A DNA stretch of 64,000 nt from Cyanomargarita calcarea GSE-NOS-MK-12-04C (GTDB taxonomy: Bacteria; Cyanobacteriota; Cyanobacteriia; Cyanobacteriales; Nostocaceae), in contig JAHHGZ010000004.1 in NCBI GenBank assembly GCA_019359595.1, forward strand, positions 186,001 through 250,000, read 5' to 3'. Shown here piece after piece: positions 1 to 10,229 of the stretch; position 1 is the stretch's first letter, and each line of letters starts with the position of its first letter. The notes beneath the pieces are model-generated. The model was not told the origin of the DNA, made no database searches, and was given only the letters and a program-made list of their open reading frames with translations. The position numbers and the translations under genes are program-made.

Positions 1-318
1 AGAACCGGGGACTCTTCTAATAATTATTTCGGTCCTCATACTTTTACCACTTTTGATTACTGGTTTTATCTCTCAATAAGATGATGATGTCCGGCCAATT
101 AACCCTAATAGAACAACTTACAAGGTACAACACTTTTGTCCCCTAAATCCACGCCACATGCTATAAGTCGGCAGAGCCAAGAAACGCAGTGGCTCCCCAA
201 TACTGGGGGAATTTGAATTGGAACTTTCTTCTCCCCCCAGTATTGGCGGCAAGGGACTTTGAGTTGGAATTTTCTTCTCCCCCAGAATTGCGGGCAAAGA
301 GGCAACGGTTTATAAATC
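1..318. other. Intergenic, repeat-bearing, no gene seen
   Basis: No convincing gene is visible before the SagB-type gene. The stretch around 210-300 holds two imperfect direct copies of a roughly 40-bp unit (TTGRRTTGGAA, then TTTCTTCTCCCCC, then CAG.ATTG). A related CCCCCAGAATTGGGGG-type repeat lies near 27.9 kb. The short ORFs here are low-complexity and do not look like proteins. Confidence 0.6.
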
Positions 319-1854
319 TTACCTCGCTTTTCCCAAAGTCGTTATATAAAGCACTGCTTCATCCGCAGGAATACCCAAAACCTCATTCACCTTATCATCA
401 AAAAAGCCACCGATACCGCTAACACCTAAGTTCAAACGAACAGCAGCTAAATTCAACCTTTGTCCTAAATGACCGGCATCCATATGCAAATATCGGTAAA
501 CGCGATCGCCATACTGAGTAACTGCCGATTTCAAATCAGATGTATGGAATAATACTGCGGCGGCATCTCGCCCTAAGTCTTGCCCCAAACAGAGAAAATG
601 TAATTCTCTGCGGAAATTTTTAAACCGAATTTGTCGTAATTCTTGTGCTTTGGGTGCGTAATAATAACAACCGGCATCAAGTCCATTTACCCCAGAGACT
701 GCGATAAATGTTTCGATTAAATTCAGGTCAAAGTAATCAGTAGAATTATCTAAGCCTTGGTAGTCGTAATTTTGAGATTGATAAGTAAAATCGAGTAAAG
801 CTTTGAGTTCGTCGAAAGTTAATTCTTCACCACTGTAGGCACGGGTAGAACGTCGTTTGAGCATAGTAACTTCTAGCCCGTTGAGACTTTCTCCCCAGTC
901 AATGGTGTTAGAAGCGGTGGATATTTTTTGACAGAAAGGAAAATTATATTTATCCTCTAATGATTTTTCTTGTCTGATTTCAGGCAAATTGAGCTTACCA
1001 GTTGTACCTGGTTGAATTTGCGTGCATTTATGGAAGTAGTTGAGAAGTTCACCGTCAGGTATTTGCGGATAATTGATTTCGGTAGCGGAAGGTAATGCTG
1101 TTCTGCCAATGGGTAGATTTTGTTTGATATCCAATAAATCTGCTAGGGGAATAACTGCGATCGCCCCTTCGTTTTCGGGATCGATATAAAGCATTTCGTT
1201 GACTGCTTCATCCACAAAACCACCAATCAAATGCGGGCGATAATCGGTAATTGCAGATGCTAATTCGATATTACCTAGTAAATGTCCTGTATCCAGAAGA
1301 ATCCGACGGTATGCCCGATCTTCGTAGCGCCATGCAGAACGATAGAAAACTCCAGTGATAATAATCGTTAGCTGGGTACTTTCTAAACTAGGATGCCAAA
1401 AACAAGCTTCTTGCAATTTCTGCCAAACATCACTTTCCCAAAAATGCATTAGTGCATGAGTTCGGCATTGGTAATTATACAGTCCCGGTGGTAGCAACGG
1501 TGTCCCGCGAGATACTAGATACATCTCCGCTGGGTACAAACCACCTGCACTCGGGGCAGATCGTAAATACACCGCACTGCCCAGAGATGATGGCATTCTG
1601 GCGGTTAATCCATAACTGCAAAACAGCAGTCGGGAAAGTCTTTGCCACCACAAAGCATCCTGATTATCGGCAAATGCCTCTGCTTTTTCTTGGACGTATG
1701 GTTTGAGGTCAAAAGTAGAGCCAATTTTGTACTCTTTAAATGGCACTGGCTGTTTCGCCCAGTCTAACTCCTGTTTTTTGGAGGCAATGGTTTCTGGGTC
1801 ATATTTCGTCCGTTCATGGTAGTGCTGGGCAATCGATTGGCGTAGTTCTGGCAT
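319..1854 (-). CDS. SagB/ThcOx-type dehydrogenase with two nitroreductase-like halves
   Basis: The 511-residue product belongs to the SagB/ThcOx-type FMN oxidoreductases. In azole peptide biosynthesis, members of this family oxidise azoline rings, but many cyanobacterial members stand alone with unknown substrates. Two nitroreductase-like halves are visible. The N-terminal half carries RSAPSAGGLYPAEMYLV near residues 97-113. The C-terminal half begins around residue 330 at LKRRSTRAYSGEELTF, a typical flavin-binding entry motif. The late segments DAGHLGQRLNLAAVRLNLG and IGGFFDDKVNEVLGI repeat the pattern DTGHLLGN...IGGFVDEAVNEML of the first half, so the protein is an internal duplication. No precursor peptide, YcaO cyclodehydratase or transporter lies beside it, so an azole-forming role cannot be claimed. 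The family call is firm and the substrate is unknown. Confidence 0.85.
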   Translation of the reverse strand: MPELRQSIAQHYHERTKYDPETIASKKQELDWAKQPVPFKEYKIGSTFDLKPYVQEKAEAFADNQDALWWQRLSRLLFCSYGLTARMPSSLGSAVYLRSAPSAGGLYPAEMYLVSRGTPLLPPGLYNYQCRTHALMHFWESDVWQKLQEACFWHPSLESTQLTIIITGVFYRSAWRYEDRAYRRILLDTGHLLGNIELASAITDYRPHLIGGFVDEAVNEMLYIDPENEGAIAVIPLADLLDIKQNLPIGRTALPSATEINYPQIPDGELLNYFHKCTQIQPGTTGKLNLPEIRQEKSLEDKYNFPFCQKISTASNTIDWGESLNGLEVTMLKRRSTRAYSGEELTFDELKALLDFTYQSQNYDYQGLDNSTDYFDLNLIETFIAVSGVNGLDAGCYYYAPKAQELRQIRFKNFRRELHFLCLGQDLGRDAAAVLFHTSDLKSAVTQYGDRVYRYLHMDAGHLGQRLNLAAVRLNLGVSGIGGFFDDKVNEVLGIPADEAVLYITTLGKAR

Positions 1855-1951
1855 AAGACTTTAGACACGCTTCTGCTTCATATCTTTGCACTCCTCTGTC
1901 TCATGATTCGTCTTAAGTAGTACAATCCTTGAAGTAATAATCGGGTAATAC

Positions 1952-2827
1952 TTAATTTTCCCTTCCTGATTCTGGTACTGTTTGTGCTGTATGTCTTATA
2001 TTAGAACGCCGCCAACGTTTAAAGCCATAAACACCAGCCGCGATCGCCAGCAAGAAGGGACTGTATACCATTAGCCAAATTCCCAACCGCAACAAGCCGA
2101 CAGTAAAATCACCCAGGGAATGTGTGGATTTATTCCAAGTTTCTTGAATTTGCACTCCCAAGGTACGTCCTTGATTGCTGCTAGATACTGTTGCTTCTAG
2201 GTTCAAGGTGATGGTGGAATAGGCTACTTGATTTTGTAAACTTTTTAACTGGGCATTTATCTGTTCAATCGATTCCCGGACGTTACTAAGTTCTTTCGCT
2301 ACACTTAACACATCCCGCACCGAACCAGCTCGGTCCATAATTTTCTGTAAATTACTTTCTGTTGCCCGCAGGTTAATTAATCGAGCTTGGAAATCCACTA
2401 GTTGCGAACCAACATCCTCGGCAGTAATATTACGATTCTGTACGGTGCCCAATTTACCTAATTCATCTAAACTTGTATCTAGCAAGTTTTGAGGAACTCG
2501 CATCTGAATTGACGCAGTATGACGAGCATTATCCTCTTCGGGCTGTTTCTCTTGTAGATTGATTAAGTCTCCTTGATGTTTCTTGATAATTTGTGACACA
2601 CTATCAACACTTTTGTCTACAGAGTCAACAATTACCGTCATTGCTGCCTTTTTGATGAGTTGGGACCGCTGACGGGGTACTGATGCAACTTCCTCAGCTT
2701 TTGCGGCTGTTGTGCCTGCGGGCATAGCGGCTAGATCGGATGTCATCTGGTTTGACGGTGCAGAAGCGCAACTCGTCAAGACTGCACCTCCCAACAGCAA
2801 ACTTAAAACTAAAGCAGGTTTGCTCAT
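1952..2827 (-). CDS. DUF4349-type lipoprotein with C-terminal membrane segment
   Basis: The 291-residue product starts with a lipoprotein signal peptide. Its lipobox is LTSC, with the modified Cys at residue 20. The middle (about 60-230) matches the DUF4349 family: an anti-sigma-factor-like module with KKAAMTVIVDSVDKSV, followed by a coiled coil around residues 170-205 (VAKELSNVRESIEQINAQLK). A hydrophobic segment near 245-268 precedes a basic tail (KRWRRSNIR). The protein is therefore lipid-anchored at one end and probably crosses the membrane near the other. The family has no settled biochemical function. The ATG start is supported by the signal peptide. It reads away from the permease gene that follows on the other strand, and the shared upstream gap is about 200 bp. 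Confidence 0.8.
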   Translation of the reverse strand: MSKPALVLSLLLGGAVLTSCASAPSNQMTSDLAAMPAGTTAAKAEEVASVPRQRSQLIKKAAMTVIVDSVDKSVDSVSQIIKKHQGDLINLQEKQPEEDNARHTASIQMRVPQNLLDTSLDELGKLGTVQNRNITAEDVGSQLVDFQARLINLRATESNLQKIMDRAGSVRDVLSVAKELSNVRESIEQINAQLKSLQNQVAYSTITLNLEATVSSSNQGRTLGVQIQETWNKSTHSLGDFTVGLLRLGIWLMVYSPFLLAIAAGVYGFKRWRRSNIRHTAQTVPESGREN

Positions 2828-3042
2828 AATCTACCCACAGATGGATGAAGTTAATACCAGTATGACCGATCTAAAAACTCAAAGCTGACACTGTTGCAGT
2901 TTGTGTAACAATGCAGTAGCAACAAACGAGAGAAAACAATCGTCACCATTTTTTAACAACCGTTTCTGTAAGCTGTATTTATCAATGCTGTAAAACCTAA
3001 GCCCCAAGCACCCGAATATCAGTGCGAAAAATACCAGTTTTA

Positions 3043-3828
3043 ATGGCGGTGAAAGTGCAACCAAAAGAAAATTTAGAGCTATTGTGGATTGTACGTTTTT
3101 TTGCCGTCGTGTTGCTCCTCGGTCAAGTTTGGCTGCGTTTACTTCGAGGCAAAACTTACCACCGAAAAATATTAGAACATATGTTCACCGCTGGACCAGC
3201 TTCTATCTCTCCGGTTTTGTTGGTGAATTGTTTTGCTGGGATGATTTTTACCATTCAAACGGCGAGAGAATTAATCAAATATGATGCAGTTAATTCGGTA
3301 GGAGGTGCTTTTGCCTTAGCTTTCTGTCGTGAATTGGCCCCAATTTTAACTGCTAGTATTATTGCGGGACAAGTAGGTTCTGCTTTTGCAGCAGAATTAG
3401 GTGCAATGCGGGTCACGGAGCAAATTGATGCACTTTATATGCTCAGAACCGATCCAATCGATTATCTAGTACTGCCTAGGGTCGTTGCTTGCTGTTTAAT
3501 GGTGCCAATGTTAACGATTTTTGGCTTAGTCATCGGCATCATTGGTGGAGTATTTGCCGGAGCGCAATTTTATCAGATTCTTCCAGAAATATTTTTAGAG
3601 TCAGTCAGAAATTTTTTACAACCAGCCGATTTATTTATTGTCTTACTCAAAGGATTGATTTTTGGAGCGATCGTTGCTATCAATGGCTGTAGTTGGGGAC
3701 TCACGACTCAAGGAGGAGCCAAGCAAGTCGGAGAATCAGCAACAACAGCAGTAGTTACCACTTGGGTATCAATTTTTATAGTTGATTTTTTCCTTTCTTT
3801 ACTCCTGCTTGAACATCCCATCACCTGA
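3043..3828 (+). CDS. MlaE/YrbE-family ABC transporter permease
   Basis: This is a polytopic membrane protein of the MlaE (YrbE, DUF140) permease family, which with an ATPase and an MCE-domain protein moves phospholipids between membranes. In thylakoid organisms the related plastid complex is TGD1. Family motifs are clear: ELAPILTASIIAGQVGSAFA, then ELGAMRVTEQIDALYMLRTD and PRVVACCLMVPMLTIFGLV. About five hydrophobic stretches are spread over 261 residues, the usual family length. An in-frame GTG at 3022 would add seven residues; I prefer the ATG at 3043. No MCE or ATPase gene is adjacent, so its partners must be encoded elsewhere, as is common in cyanobacteria. Confidence 0.87.
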   Translation: MAVKVQPKENLELLWIVRFFAVVLLLGQVWLRLLRGKTYHRKILEHMFTAGPASISPVLLVNCFAGMIFTIQTARELIKYDAVNSVGGAFALAFCRELAPILTASIIAGQVGSAFAAELGAMRVTEQIDALYMLRTDPIDYLVLPRVVACCLMVPMLTIFGLVIGIIGGVFAGAQFYQILPEIFLESVRNFLQPADLFIVLLKGLIFGAIVAINGCSWGLTTQGGAKQVGESATTAVVTTWVSIFIVDFFLSLLLLEHPIT

Positions 3829-3919
3829 ATCTAACGATGGATGAATTCTCAAAAATACTCAGATATTCTTTAAAAAACTCCGCGTCCCTCTGCCTTAAAA
3901 AAATATATAATCTCTCAAG

Positions 3920-4786
3920 ATGGAAACCACACAAATTGCTAAAACAGGTGTTTCGGTAAGTGCGATCGCTTTAGGTGGAATGCCGATGTCAATATACGAT
4001 CGTCCCCCCGAATCCCAATCAATTCAAGTCATCCATCGTGCTTTAGATTTGGGCATCACCTTCATCGACACTGCTGACTCCTACTGTAAGGATGAATCAG
4101 ATAAGCACCACAACGAAAAATTAATTTACAAAGCTTTGCAAAGTTACAACGGCGATACCAGCAAGGTAATTGTAGCGACGAAGGGCGGTTTGATGCGACC
4201 CAGCCAAAGCTGGACTCGCAATGGCAGCCCAGAACATTTACGAGAGACTATCAAGGTCAGTTACGAAGCTTTGGGGGGCACTAAACCCATTGATATCTGG
4301 CAATACCATGCTCCCGATACAGAATACACAATTGAAGAATCACTCGCAGCGGCAAAAGAAGCAGTTAATGCTGGTTTGATTCGGTTTGTAGGTGTTTCTA
4401 ATTTTTCTGTAGAACAAATCAAACGAGCCCGAGATGTGGTAAATATTGTCTCAGTCCAAAATCAATACAGTCCTTGGAACCGTCAACCCGAACTTGATGG
4501 CGTTTTGAAGTATTGCGAACTAGAAGGCTTGACTTTTTTACCTTGGAGTCCATTCGGTGGAATGCGTCGGCACAGCGACTTGGAAGATTTTTCTGCTATT
4601 TCTCAATTAGCGAAAGAGAAAGGGGTGTCTGTATACTGTATCGTCCTGGCATGGTTGCGTTCAAAATCCTCCTGTATATTACCTATTCCCGGTGCTAGTA
4701 AGGTTTCCAGTATCGAAGATTCAGTAACTGCTGTGAATGTCAAGTTAACTGAAGAGGAAGTCGAAAGAATCGATCGCGAAACATGA
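3920..4786 (+). CDS. Aldo/keto reductase
   Basis: The 288-residue product is a TIM-barrel aldo/keto reductase that would reduce carbonyls with NADPH in the cytosol. The catalytic tetrad can be placed: Asp and Tyr in FIDTADSYCKDE, Lys in VIVATKGG and His in IWQYHAPD. The C-terminal cofactor region LAWLRSKSSCILPIPGASKVSS is also family-typical. Length is slightly short for the family but complete. It lies 92 bp upstream of ilvC on the same strand, though nothing indicates shared function. The substrate cannot be inferred. Confidence 0.88.
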   Translation: METTQIAKTGVSVSAIALGGMPMSIYDRPPESQSIQVIHRALDLGITFIDTADSYCKDESDKHHNEKLIYKALQSYNGDTSKVIVATKGGLMRPSQSWTRNGSPEHLRETIKVSYEALGGTKPIDIWQYHAPDTEYTIEESLAAAKEAVNAGLIRFVGVSNFSVEQIKRARDVVNIVSVQNQYSPWNRQPELDGVLKYCELEGLTFLPWSPFGGMRRHSDLEDFSAISQLAKEKGVSVYCIVLAWLRSKSSCILPIPGASKVSSIEDSVTAVNVKLTEEEVERIDRET

Positions 4787-4854
4787 AAGTCTTAACAATC
4801 TGCAAATGGCATCATGTTTTACGGTAGAATCAACGATCTCCCGCTGACTCATGA

Positions 4855-5874
<1,020 letters not shown>

Positions 5875-5888
5875 TCCTATTTCAAATT

Positions 5889-5916
5889 GTAGAGATGTTA
5901 CATCCAATATCTCTAC
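5889..5916. terminator. Hairpin after ilvC (GTAGAGAT repeat family)
   Basis: An 8-bp perfect stem, GTAGAGAT (5889-5896) and ATCTCTAC (5909-5916), lies 14 bp past the ilvC stop. It resembles the GTAGAGACGT...ACGTCTCTAC palindromes that are common in Nostocales intergenic DNA. A run of T is lacking, so it may act as an RNA-end stabiliser rather than a classical terminator. Confidence 0.45.
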
Positions 5917-6189
5917 ATTTCTAAAAGTAGCGAAACATAGATAGATATCGATAACCCCTAGCGATCGCAATAAATGCGGCAGAAACACCCTTTTAGATAT
6001 CACACCTTGACGATCTCGAGTATGACGAAGGGAAAACAATCTGTTTGCACATAATGTTACTCTGACCTCAGTATTTGCCGAATCTGCCTTACGGTAGATA
6101 TGCAGATACAAAAGATTATTATTGGCGATCCGATCTGCCCTAGCTTTGCTTCATTCGGTGTACTTGCGCGGCTTCCACCCCTCTACAAA

Positions 6190-6234
6190 CGCCGAATTCC
6201 CCACCCTACTTCATCGCGGGTGGGGAATTCAGCG
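6190..6234. terminator. Long hairpin between convergent ilvC and amidase genes
   Basis: A 13-bp perfect stem, GAATTCCCCACCC (6194-6206) and GGGTGGGGAATTC (6218-6230), has an 11-nt loop. After one mismatch it extends by three more pairs. Its place between convergent genes suits a bidirectional termination or 3'-end barrier. The sequence type is also known as a dispersed cyanobacterial repeat. Confidence 0.5.
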
Positions 6235-6266
6235 GTAATTAATGGTAAACAACCAAAAACTAACAA

Positions 6267-7667
6267 CTAACAATTAGCAAAATTTGGACGATGCCCAATC
6301 CAAGGTTTTGCGGCTTCGATTTGCGCTGCAAGGCTAATGAGAGTGGCTTCAGCAGCAGGTTTTCCCACTAACTGCACACTTATAGGTAAACCCAACTCAT
6401 CAAAACCCACAGGTAAAGCGATCGCCGGTTGTCCGGTGGCATTGGCAGGGGGACAAGGGGCAACCCATTGAATAATATTTTTGAACATCTCCTCTGGATT
6501 CAAGTGCGCCCATTCTCCAATCCGGATGGGTGAATGCAGATAAACTGGCAACAGCAGTACATCCACGGTATCAAAAAATGCTACAATTTGCCGCGCTACC
6601 ACCTGCATTTGGAAAACTGCCTGCAAATACTCACCTGCGGAACCGTTGCGTGCTAGTAGCCAGCGATTCATTGGTTGCAATGCTTCAGCAGGAATGCCGG
6701 ACGCACCGATGCTGGTTTGCCAAACAATTTGAAACGGTTCTACTAAAGCACTGAAATCCGGGGTTTTGGCTTCTACTCTGTGACCGAGTTCTTCTAATAA
6801 CTTGACTGTTTCCAAGACACCTTTTTTACAGTTGGCGTCAGCTTCACCGATTGAGGCAATACCTGTACCGTAGGCAATTCTTAAGCTACCTGGTTTGACT
6901 TTACTGGATGCCAAAAAGGATGGTTCTGGATCGGGCAACCAATATGGATCGCCGGTAACGTAGCCAGACATCACATCTAAAAGAGCCGCAGCATCAGCAA
7001 CAGTGCGGGCTATCGGGCCATTCATCGCAATCCCACTGACGCGATCGCCGGCCGGAGCATGAGATACTCGTCCCCGAGATGGCTTAATTCCCACCAAACC
7101 ACAACAAGCCACAGGGCCGCGAATCGAACCACCACCATCAGAACCTTGGGCTATAGGACACAATCCTCCCGCCACCGCAGATGCAGCCCCACCACTGGAA
7201 CCGCCCGGAGTATATTCTAAATTCCAAGGATTTCTGGCTGCGGGAAAACCCGTAGGTTCTGTGTAGGGAAATGAACCTAATTCCGAAGTTGCTGTTTTAC
7301 CCAGAAAAATAAATCCAGCGTGACGCATTCGGGTTACTACAACATCTTCATGGTCGGGAATGTTGTTAATTAACGCTGGACTGCCATAGGTACAGGGTAT
7401 ACCTGTCACTGGGTTAAGGTCTTTAATAGATGTTGGCACCCCGAAAAATGGTGGTAGTTCGTCCGAGAGTGTCAACATTTCAGTTTTAGCTTTAGCTTCG
7501 GCGATCGCTTGCTCGGCTGTGACCGTAAAATAACTTCCTAATTGGGGATTTAATCGTTGAATCCGTTCTAAATATATTTCTACCAACTCTAATGGTGAGA
7601 CTTCCCGGCGACGGATTAACTGCGCTTGTTCGAGTGCTGGAGTAAAAGCTAAATCAATTTCATTCAT
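6267..7667 (-). CDS. Amidase signature-family hydrolase (GatA-like)
   Basis: The 466-residue product is an amidase-signature enzyme hydrolysing a carboxylic amide. The Ser-cisSer-Lys triad is visible: Lys in TSIKDLNPVTG, cis-Ser in the Gly/Ser-rich TPGGSSGGAASAVAGG and the nucleophile Ser in GSDGGGSIRGPVACCG. The length fits both GatA and stand-alone amidases. No gatB or gatC is nearby and the C-terminal region is that of general amidases, so I do not call it the Glu-tRNA amidotransferase subunit. It is a single-gene unit in this window, ending in the convergent hairpin region shared with ilvC. Confidence 0.87.
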   Translation of the reverse strand: MNEIDLAFTPALEQAQLIRRREVSPLELVEIYLERIQRLNPQLGSYFTVTAEQAIAEAKAKTEMLTLSDELPPFFGVPTSIKDLNPVTGIPCTYGSPALINNIPDHEDVVVTRMRHAGFIFLGKTATSELGSFPYTEPTGFPAARNPWNLEYTPGGSSGGAASAVAGGLCPIAQGSDGGGSIRGPVACCGLVGIKPSRGRVSHAPAGDRVSGIAMNGPIARTVADAAALLDVMSGYVTGDPYWLPDPEPSFLASSKVKPGSLRIAYGTGIASIGEADANCKKGVLETVKLLEELGHRVEAKTPDFSALVEPFQIVWQTSIGASGIPAEALQPMNRWLLARNGSAGEYLQAVFQMQVVARQIVAFFDTVDVLLLPVYLHSPIRIGEWAHLNPEEMFKNIIQWVAPCPPANATGQPAIALPVGFDELGLPISVQLVGKPAAEATLISLAAQIEAAKPWIGHRPNFANC

Positions 7668-8007
7668 CGTTTATAATTTTAAAGCCGCAACATAGCCCAT
7701 TGCAAGGAAAGGAGGATGATTTTATCTGGACTAAATCCCGCGTTAAATCATACACGATTATGCAATAGGAAAAATACAGGTTGTATCAAAATAACTATTT
7801 TAGTCCAAGTTTCTTTTTACAGGATGGACATTCGACAGTAATCTTCACACTACTTTTAGCTTTTAATGTAGTGCCACCCGATCGCCTCACTTCGAGCAAT
7901 TAGTAACGTGAAAACATCAGTCAAAGAAATGCGCTATTTGTAGCTTTCCTCAGGGTAGATATGTCTCTTTGGTTACCAGACAAAATCCGGTTCTTCGACA
8001 CTCTTGT
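7668..8007. other. Intergenic, possible gene remnant
   Basis: No full gene is visible. On the minus strand 7795-7899 a 34-codon frame ends in a CPSCKKK motif with protein-like composition (GGTTLKAKSSVKITVE). It may be the tail of a decayed zinc-ribbon-containing gene, but a stop lies directly upstream. The plus-strand AGGAGG near 7711 abuts an ATG with no spacer, so it is not a convincing start site. Confidence 0.35.
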
Positions 8008-8592
8008 CTACGATGCAATAAGTGGGGGCAAAATTTCCAAAACCCCAATTTGTAAATCAGGAAACTGTAAAGGCGAAATTATCCCATTTTCTGCCAAAAT
8101 CACTTTGCTTTGATAACCTTCTTCATTGGGTTCTCGAAATACATATAATTGACGCTTGACTAAATCTAATACCCAATAATCTGCAATCTTGGCTTGTGCA
8201 TAAGCTTTGCCTTTTGTTTCACAGTCGAACTTTAAACTGCTGTCGGCTACTTCAATTATTAAATAAACCTCGCTGGGGGTAGGATGGTGGTCTGCATAGT
8301 CAAGTGGATCTATCTGAACAATTGCAACATCTGGTTCTGGTTCCGAGCGTTCATTTAACTGTATTGGGTCTTGAATCGATATCCAAGCTTGATTACCCAA
8401 ACGTTTTTCCAGTAATTTATAAGTTCTTCCTACTGCTGACCGATGTCCTGTACCTTTCGCACTCATCCGAATAATCTTTCCTTCTAGCAGTTCCACACGT
8501 TCCGAGTCATCCAGAATACCAGTCTCAGACATCCGGTGATAGTCTTCGACTGTCCACAAACGAAGGTTAAAGGTAATTTCTGTGTTCTGCAT
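8008..8592 (-). CDS. Uma2-family (DUF820) putative endonuclease
   Basis: The 194-residue product belongs to the Uma2/DUF820 family, which has a PD-(D/E)XK restriction-endonuclease-like fold and is massively expanded in cyanobacteria. Visible landmarks are WTVEDYHRMSETGILDDSERVELLEGKII at the N-terminus, the acidic EPEPDVAIV, the core strand YLIIEVADSSLKFD and the following Lys in CETKGKAYAQAKIADYWV. The physiological role of the family is unproven. It is one of three family members in this window, all single genes. Confidence 0.87.
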   Translation of the reverse strand: MQNTEITFNLRLWTVEDYHRMSETGILDDSERVELLEGKIIRMSAKGTGHRSAVGRTYKLLEKRLGNQAWISIQDPIQLNERSEPEPDVAIVQIDPLDYADHHPTPSEVYLIIEVADSSLKFDCETKGKAYAQAKIADYWVLDLVKRQLYVFREPNEEGYQSKVILAENGIISPLQFPDLQIGVLEILPPLIAS

Positions 8593-8724
8593 GGCTTTGC
8601 TGAGTCTGGAAATTGAGGCTGAGATGACATGGTATAAAATGTTATCTTAATTTAAAAAAGCAAAAGGCAAACTGACCCCTTTGATGCTTCTCCTCTCTTA
8701 AAAACAGATAACTATAGGTGATAA

Positions 8725-9552
8725 TTACACCTTAGAACGGTCAGTCAAAATCTCATAACCAGTAAGAGTCACCAATACGGTATGCTCAAACTGCGCCGAT
8801 AAAGAATTATCTACTGTGACTGCAGTCCAACGGTCAGATAAAGTCCGGGTAACTTTAGAACCAGCGTTCAAAATTGGTTCAATTGCTAGCGTCATTCCCG
8901 CACGCAATTTCACATTTGGCATTTCACGAGTACGGAAATTAAAGACTGAAGGCTCTTCGTGTAAATTGCGACCAACACCATGTCCGGTGAAGTCCTCGAC
9001 TACAGTAAAACCATTGCCTTTCACATGGTCTTCAATTGCACCAGCAATATCCAACAAATAATTTCCGGCTTTTACTTGTTCAATACCTTTGTAAAGTGAT
9101 TCTTCGGCTATTTTAATTAGTTTTGCAGCATCTTCGGTTACCTTACCCACGGCAATTGTAATGCAGGAGTCACCATGAAAACCTTGATAATAAGCGCCCG
9201 TATCTACTTTTAATACATCACCAGCGCGGATAACTTTCTTGGGACTAGGGATACCATGTACAACTTCATTGTTGATGCTGGAACAAATGGAACCAGGAAA
9301 ACCGTGATAACCCTTAAAGCTTGGTGTAGCATCCATTTCCCGGATACGCCTTTCCGCATGAGCATCCAAGTCAGCAGTTGTCATTCCTGGTTGTACCAAC
9401 TGTGAAATTTCTTTGAGTACAGTTGCGACAATTTTAGCTGATTGCCGCATAATCTCAATTTCATGTGACGATTTAATTTCAATTCCTCTGCGCTGTCTTT
9501 TTGGTGGAGTTTTTTGAGTAGATTGAGAAAGTAGGTTACTTAAAATGTTCAT
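8725..9552 (-). CDS. map: Methionine aminopeptidase, type I
   Basis: Type I methionine aminopeptidase removes the initiator Met from nascent proteins in the cytosol. The five metal ligands are visible: Asp in [10 protein letters not shown], Asp in FHGDSCITI, His in [14 protein letters not shown], Glu in [10 protein letters not shown] and Glu in [10 protein letters not shown]. The substrate-positioning His lies in [17 protein letters not shown] basic, Pro-rich N-terminal extension of about 22 residues ([10 protein letters not shown]) precedes the catalytic domain. Cyanobacteria usually carry several map paralogs, and this may be one of them. Confidence 0.93.
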   Translation of the reverse strand: MNILSNLLSQSTQKTPPKRQRRGIEIKSSHEIEIMRQSAKIVATVLKEISQLVQPGMTTADLDAHAERRIREMDATPSFKGYHGFPGSICSSINNEVVHGIPSPKKVIRAGDVLKVDTGAYYQGFHGDSCITIAVGKVTEDAAKLIKIAEESLYKGIEQVKAGNYLLDIAGAIEDHVKGNGFTVVEDFTGHGVGRNLHEEPSVFNFRTREMPNVKLRAGMTLAIEPILNAGSKVTRTLSDRWTAVTVDNSLSAQFEHTVLVTLTGYEILTDRSKV

Positions 9553-9684
9553 AGGATATTAAGAATTATTCGCGCCTTGCCGCTTAAGTGTCAATGTTTT
9601 TCGTTAGTTAATTGAGCAACAATATTTATATTTAAATTAACTTATTTTACGCCAGATGTTCTCTTACAACAGGTAGTTAGCACT

Positions 9685-10152
9685 TTAATGGGTGACGATC
9701 GCTATTTTCCCAGTCATCCCAGCTTCTGTATGTCCCGCTATTGGACAACGTAGGGTATAACTTCCTGGCTTCAATGCTATAAACACCCATTCGGCCTCAG
9801 CTTTGGGCTTTAGTTCCAGTTCGTGAATTGCTCCTTTGATTTCAACTTTACCAGCTTCAACTTTTGAAGTCCAAATGCCATCAGCAAAATCTTTGGCCGT
9901 GAAATAGTGCTTTTGAGCGCTGGGATTTATCAGCCGGAGTTTGTAGGGTTTCCCTGCCTCAAATTCTAAGTGATTTGGCTCAAACTTAAGTTCATTGGCT
10001 TCATTACCCAAACTTACAGTAATTTCTGTTACGACCGATTGATTCGCTGCTTCTGCGGCATTGGTATTAATAAAACCAAAACAAACCAGCAACAGCGAGA
10101 TTAAGTAGATACACCGAATTATTTTTGGGAAAATTTTCAAGAGCGACCCCAA
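9685..10152 (-). CDS. Exported cupredoxin-like protein
   Basis: A hydrophobic signal segment (residues about 10-33) precedes a cupredoxin-like domain of about 115 residues. The copper-site signature is seen as one His in KHYFTAKDF and a C-terminal Cys...His...Met cluster in LRCPIAGHTEAGMTGKI, the plastocyanin/nitrosocyanin-like arrangement. It is probably a periplasmic or lumenal copper protein with an electron-transfer or copper-carrier role, though no partner gene is adjacent. The frame opens with TTG; a second TTG four codons later is also possible, so the exact start is uncertain. It lies 77 bp downstream of the M16 peptidase gene's far side on the same strand. Confidence 0.8.
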   Translation of the reverse strand: MGSLLKIFPKIIRCIYLISLLLVCFGFINTNAAEAANQSVVTEITVSLGNEANELKFEPNHLEFEAGKPYKLRLINPSAQKHYFTAKDFADGIWTSKVEAGKVEIKGAIHELELKPKAEAEWVFIALKPGSYTLRCPIAGHTEAGMTGKIAIVTH

Positions 10153-10229
10153 GTGTAAGTATTTACCAAAGAACTAGTTAGTGGTTATTTTTTACAACCA
10201 ACAATCAACAACCAACAAATAACAAATAA

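Larger units (their letters stand above)
5875..6266. other. Convergent intergenic region with two hairpins
   Basis: This is the gap between convergent ilvC and the amidase gene. It holds two clear inverted repeats, listed separately, and no protein-like ORF. The end next to the amidase gene carries short CAACTAA/CAACCAA-like repeats. Confidence 0.6.
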
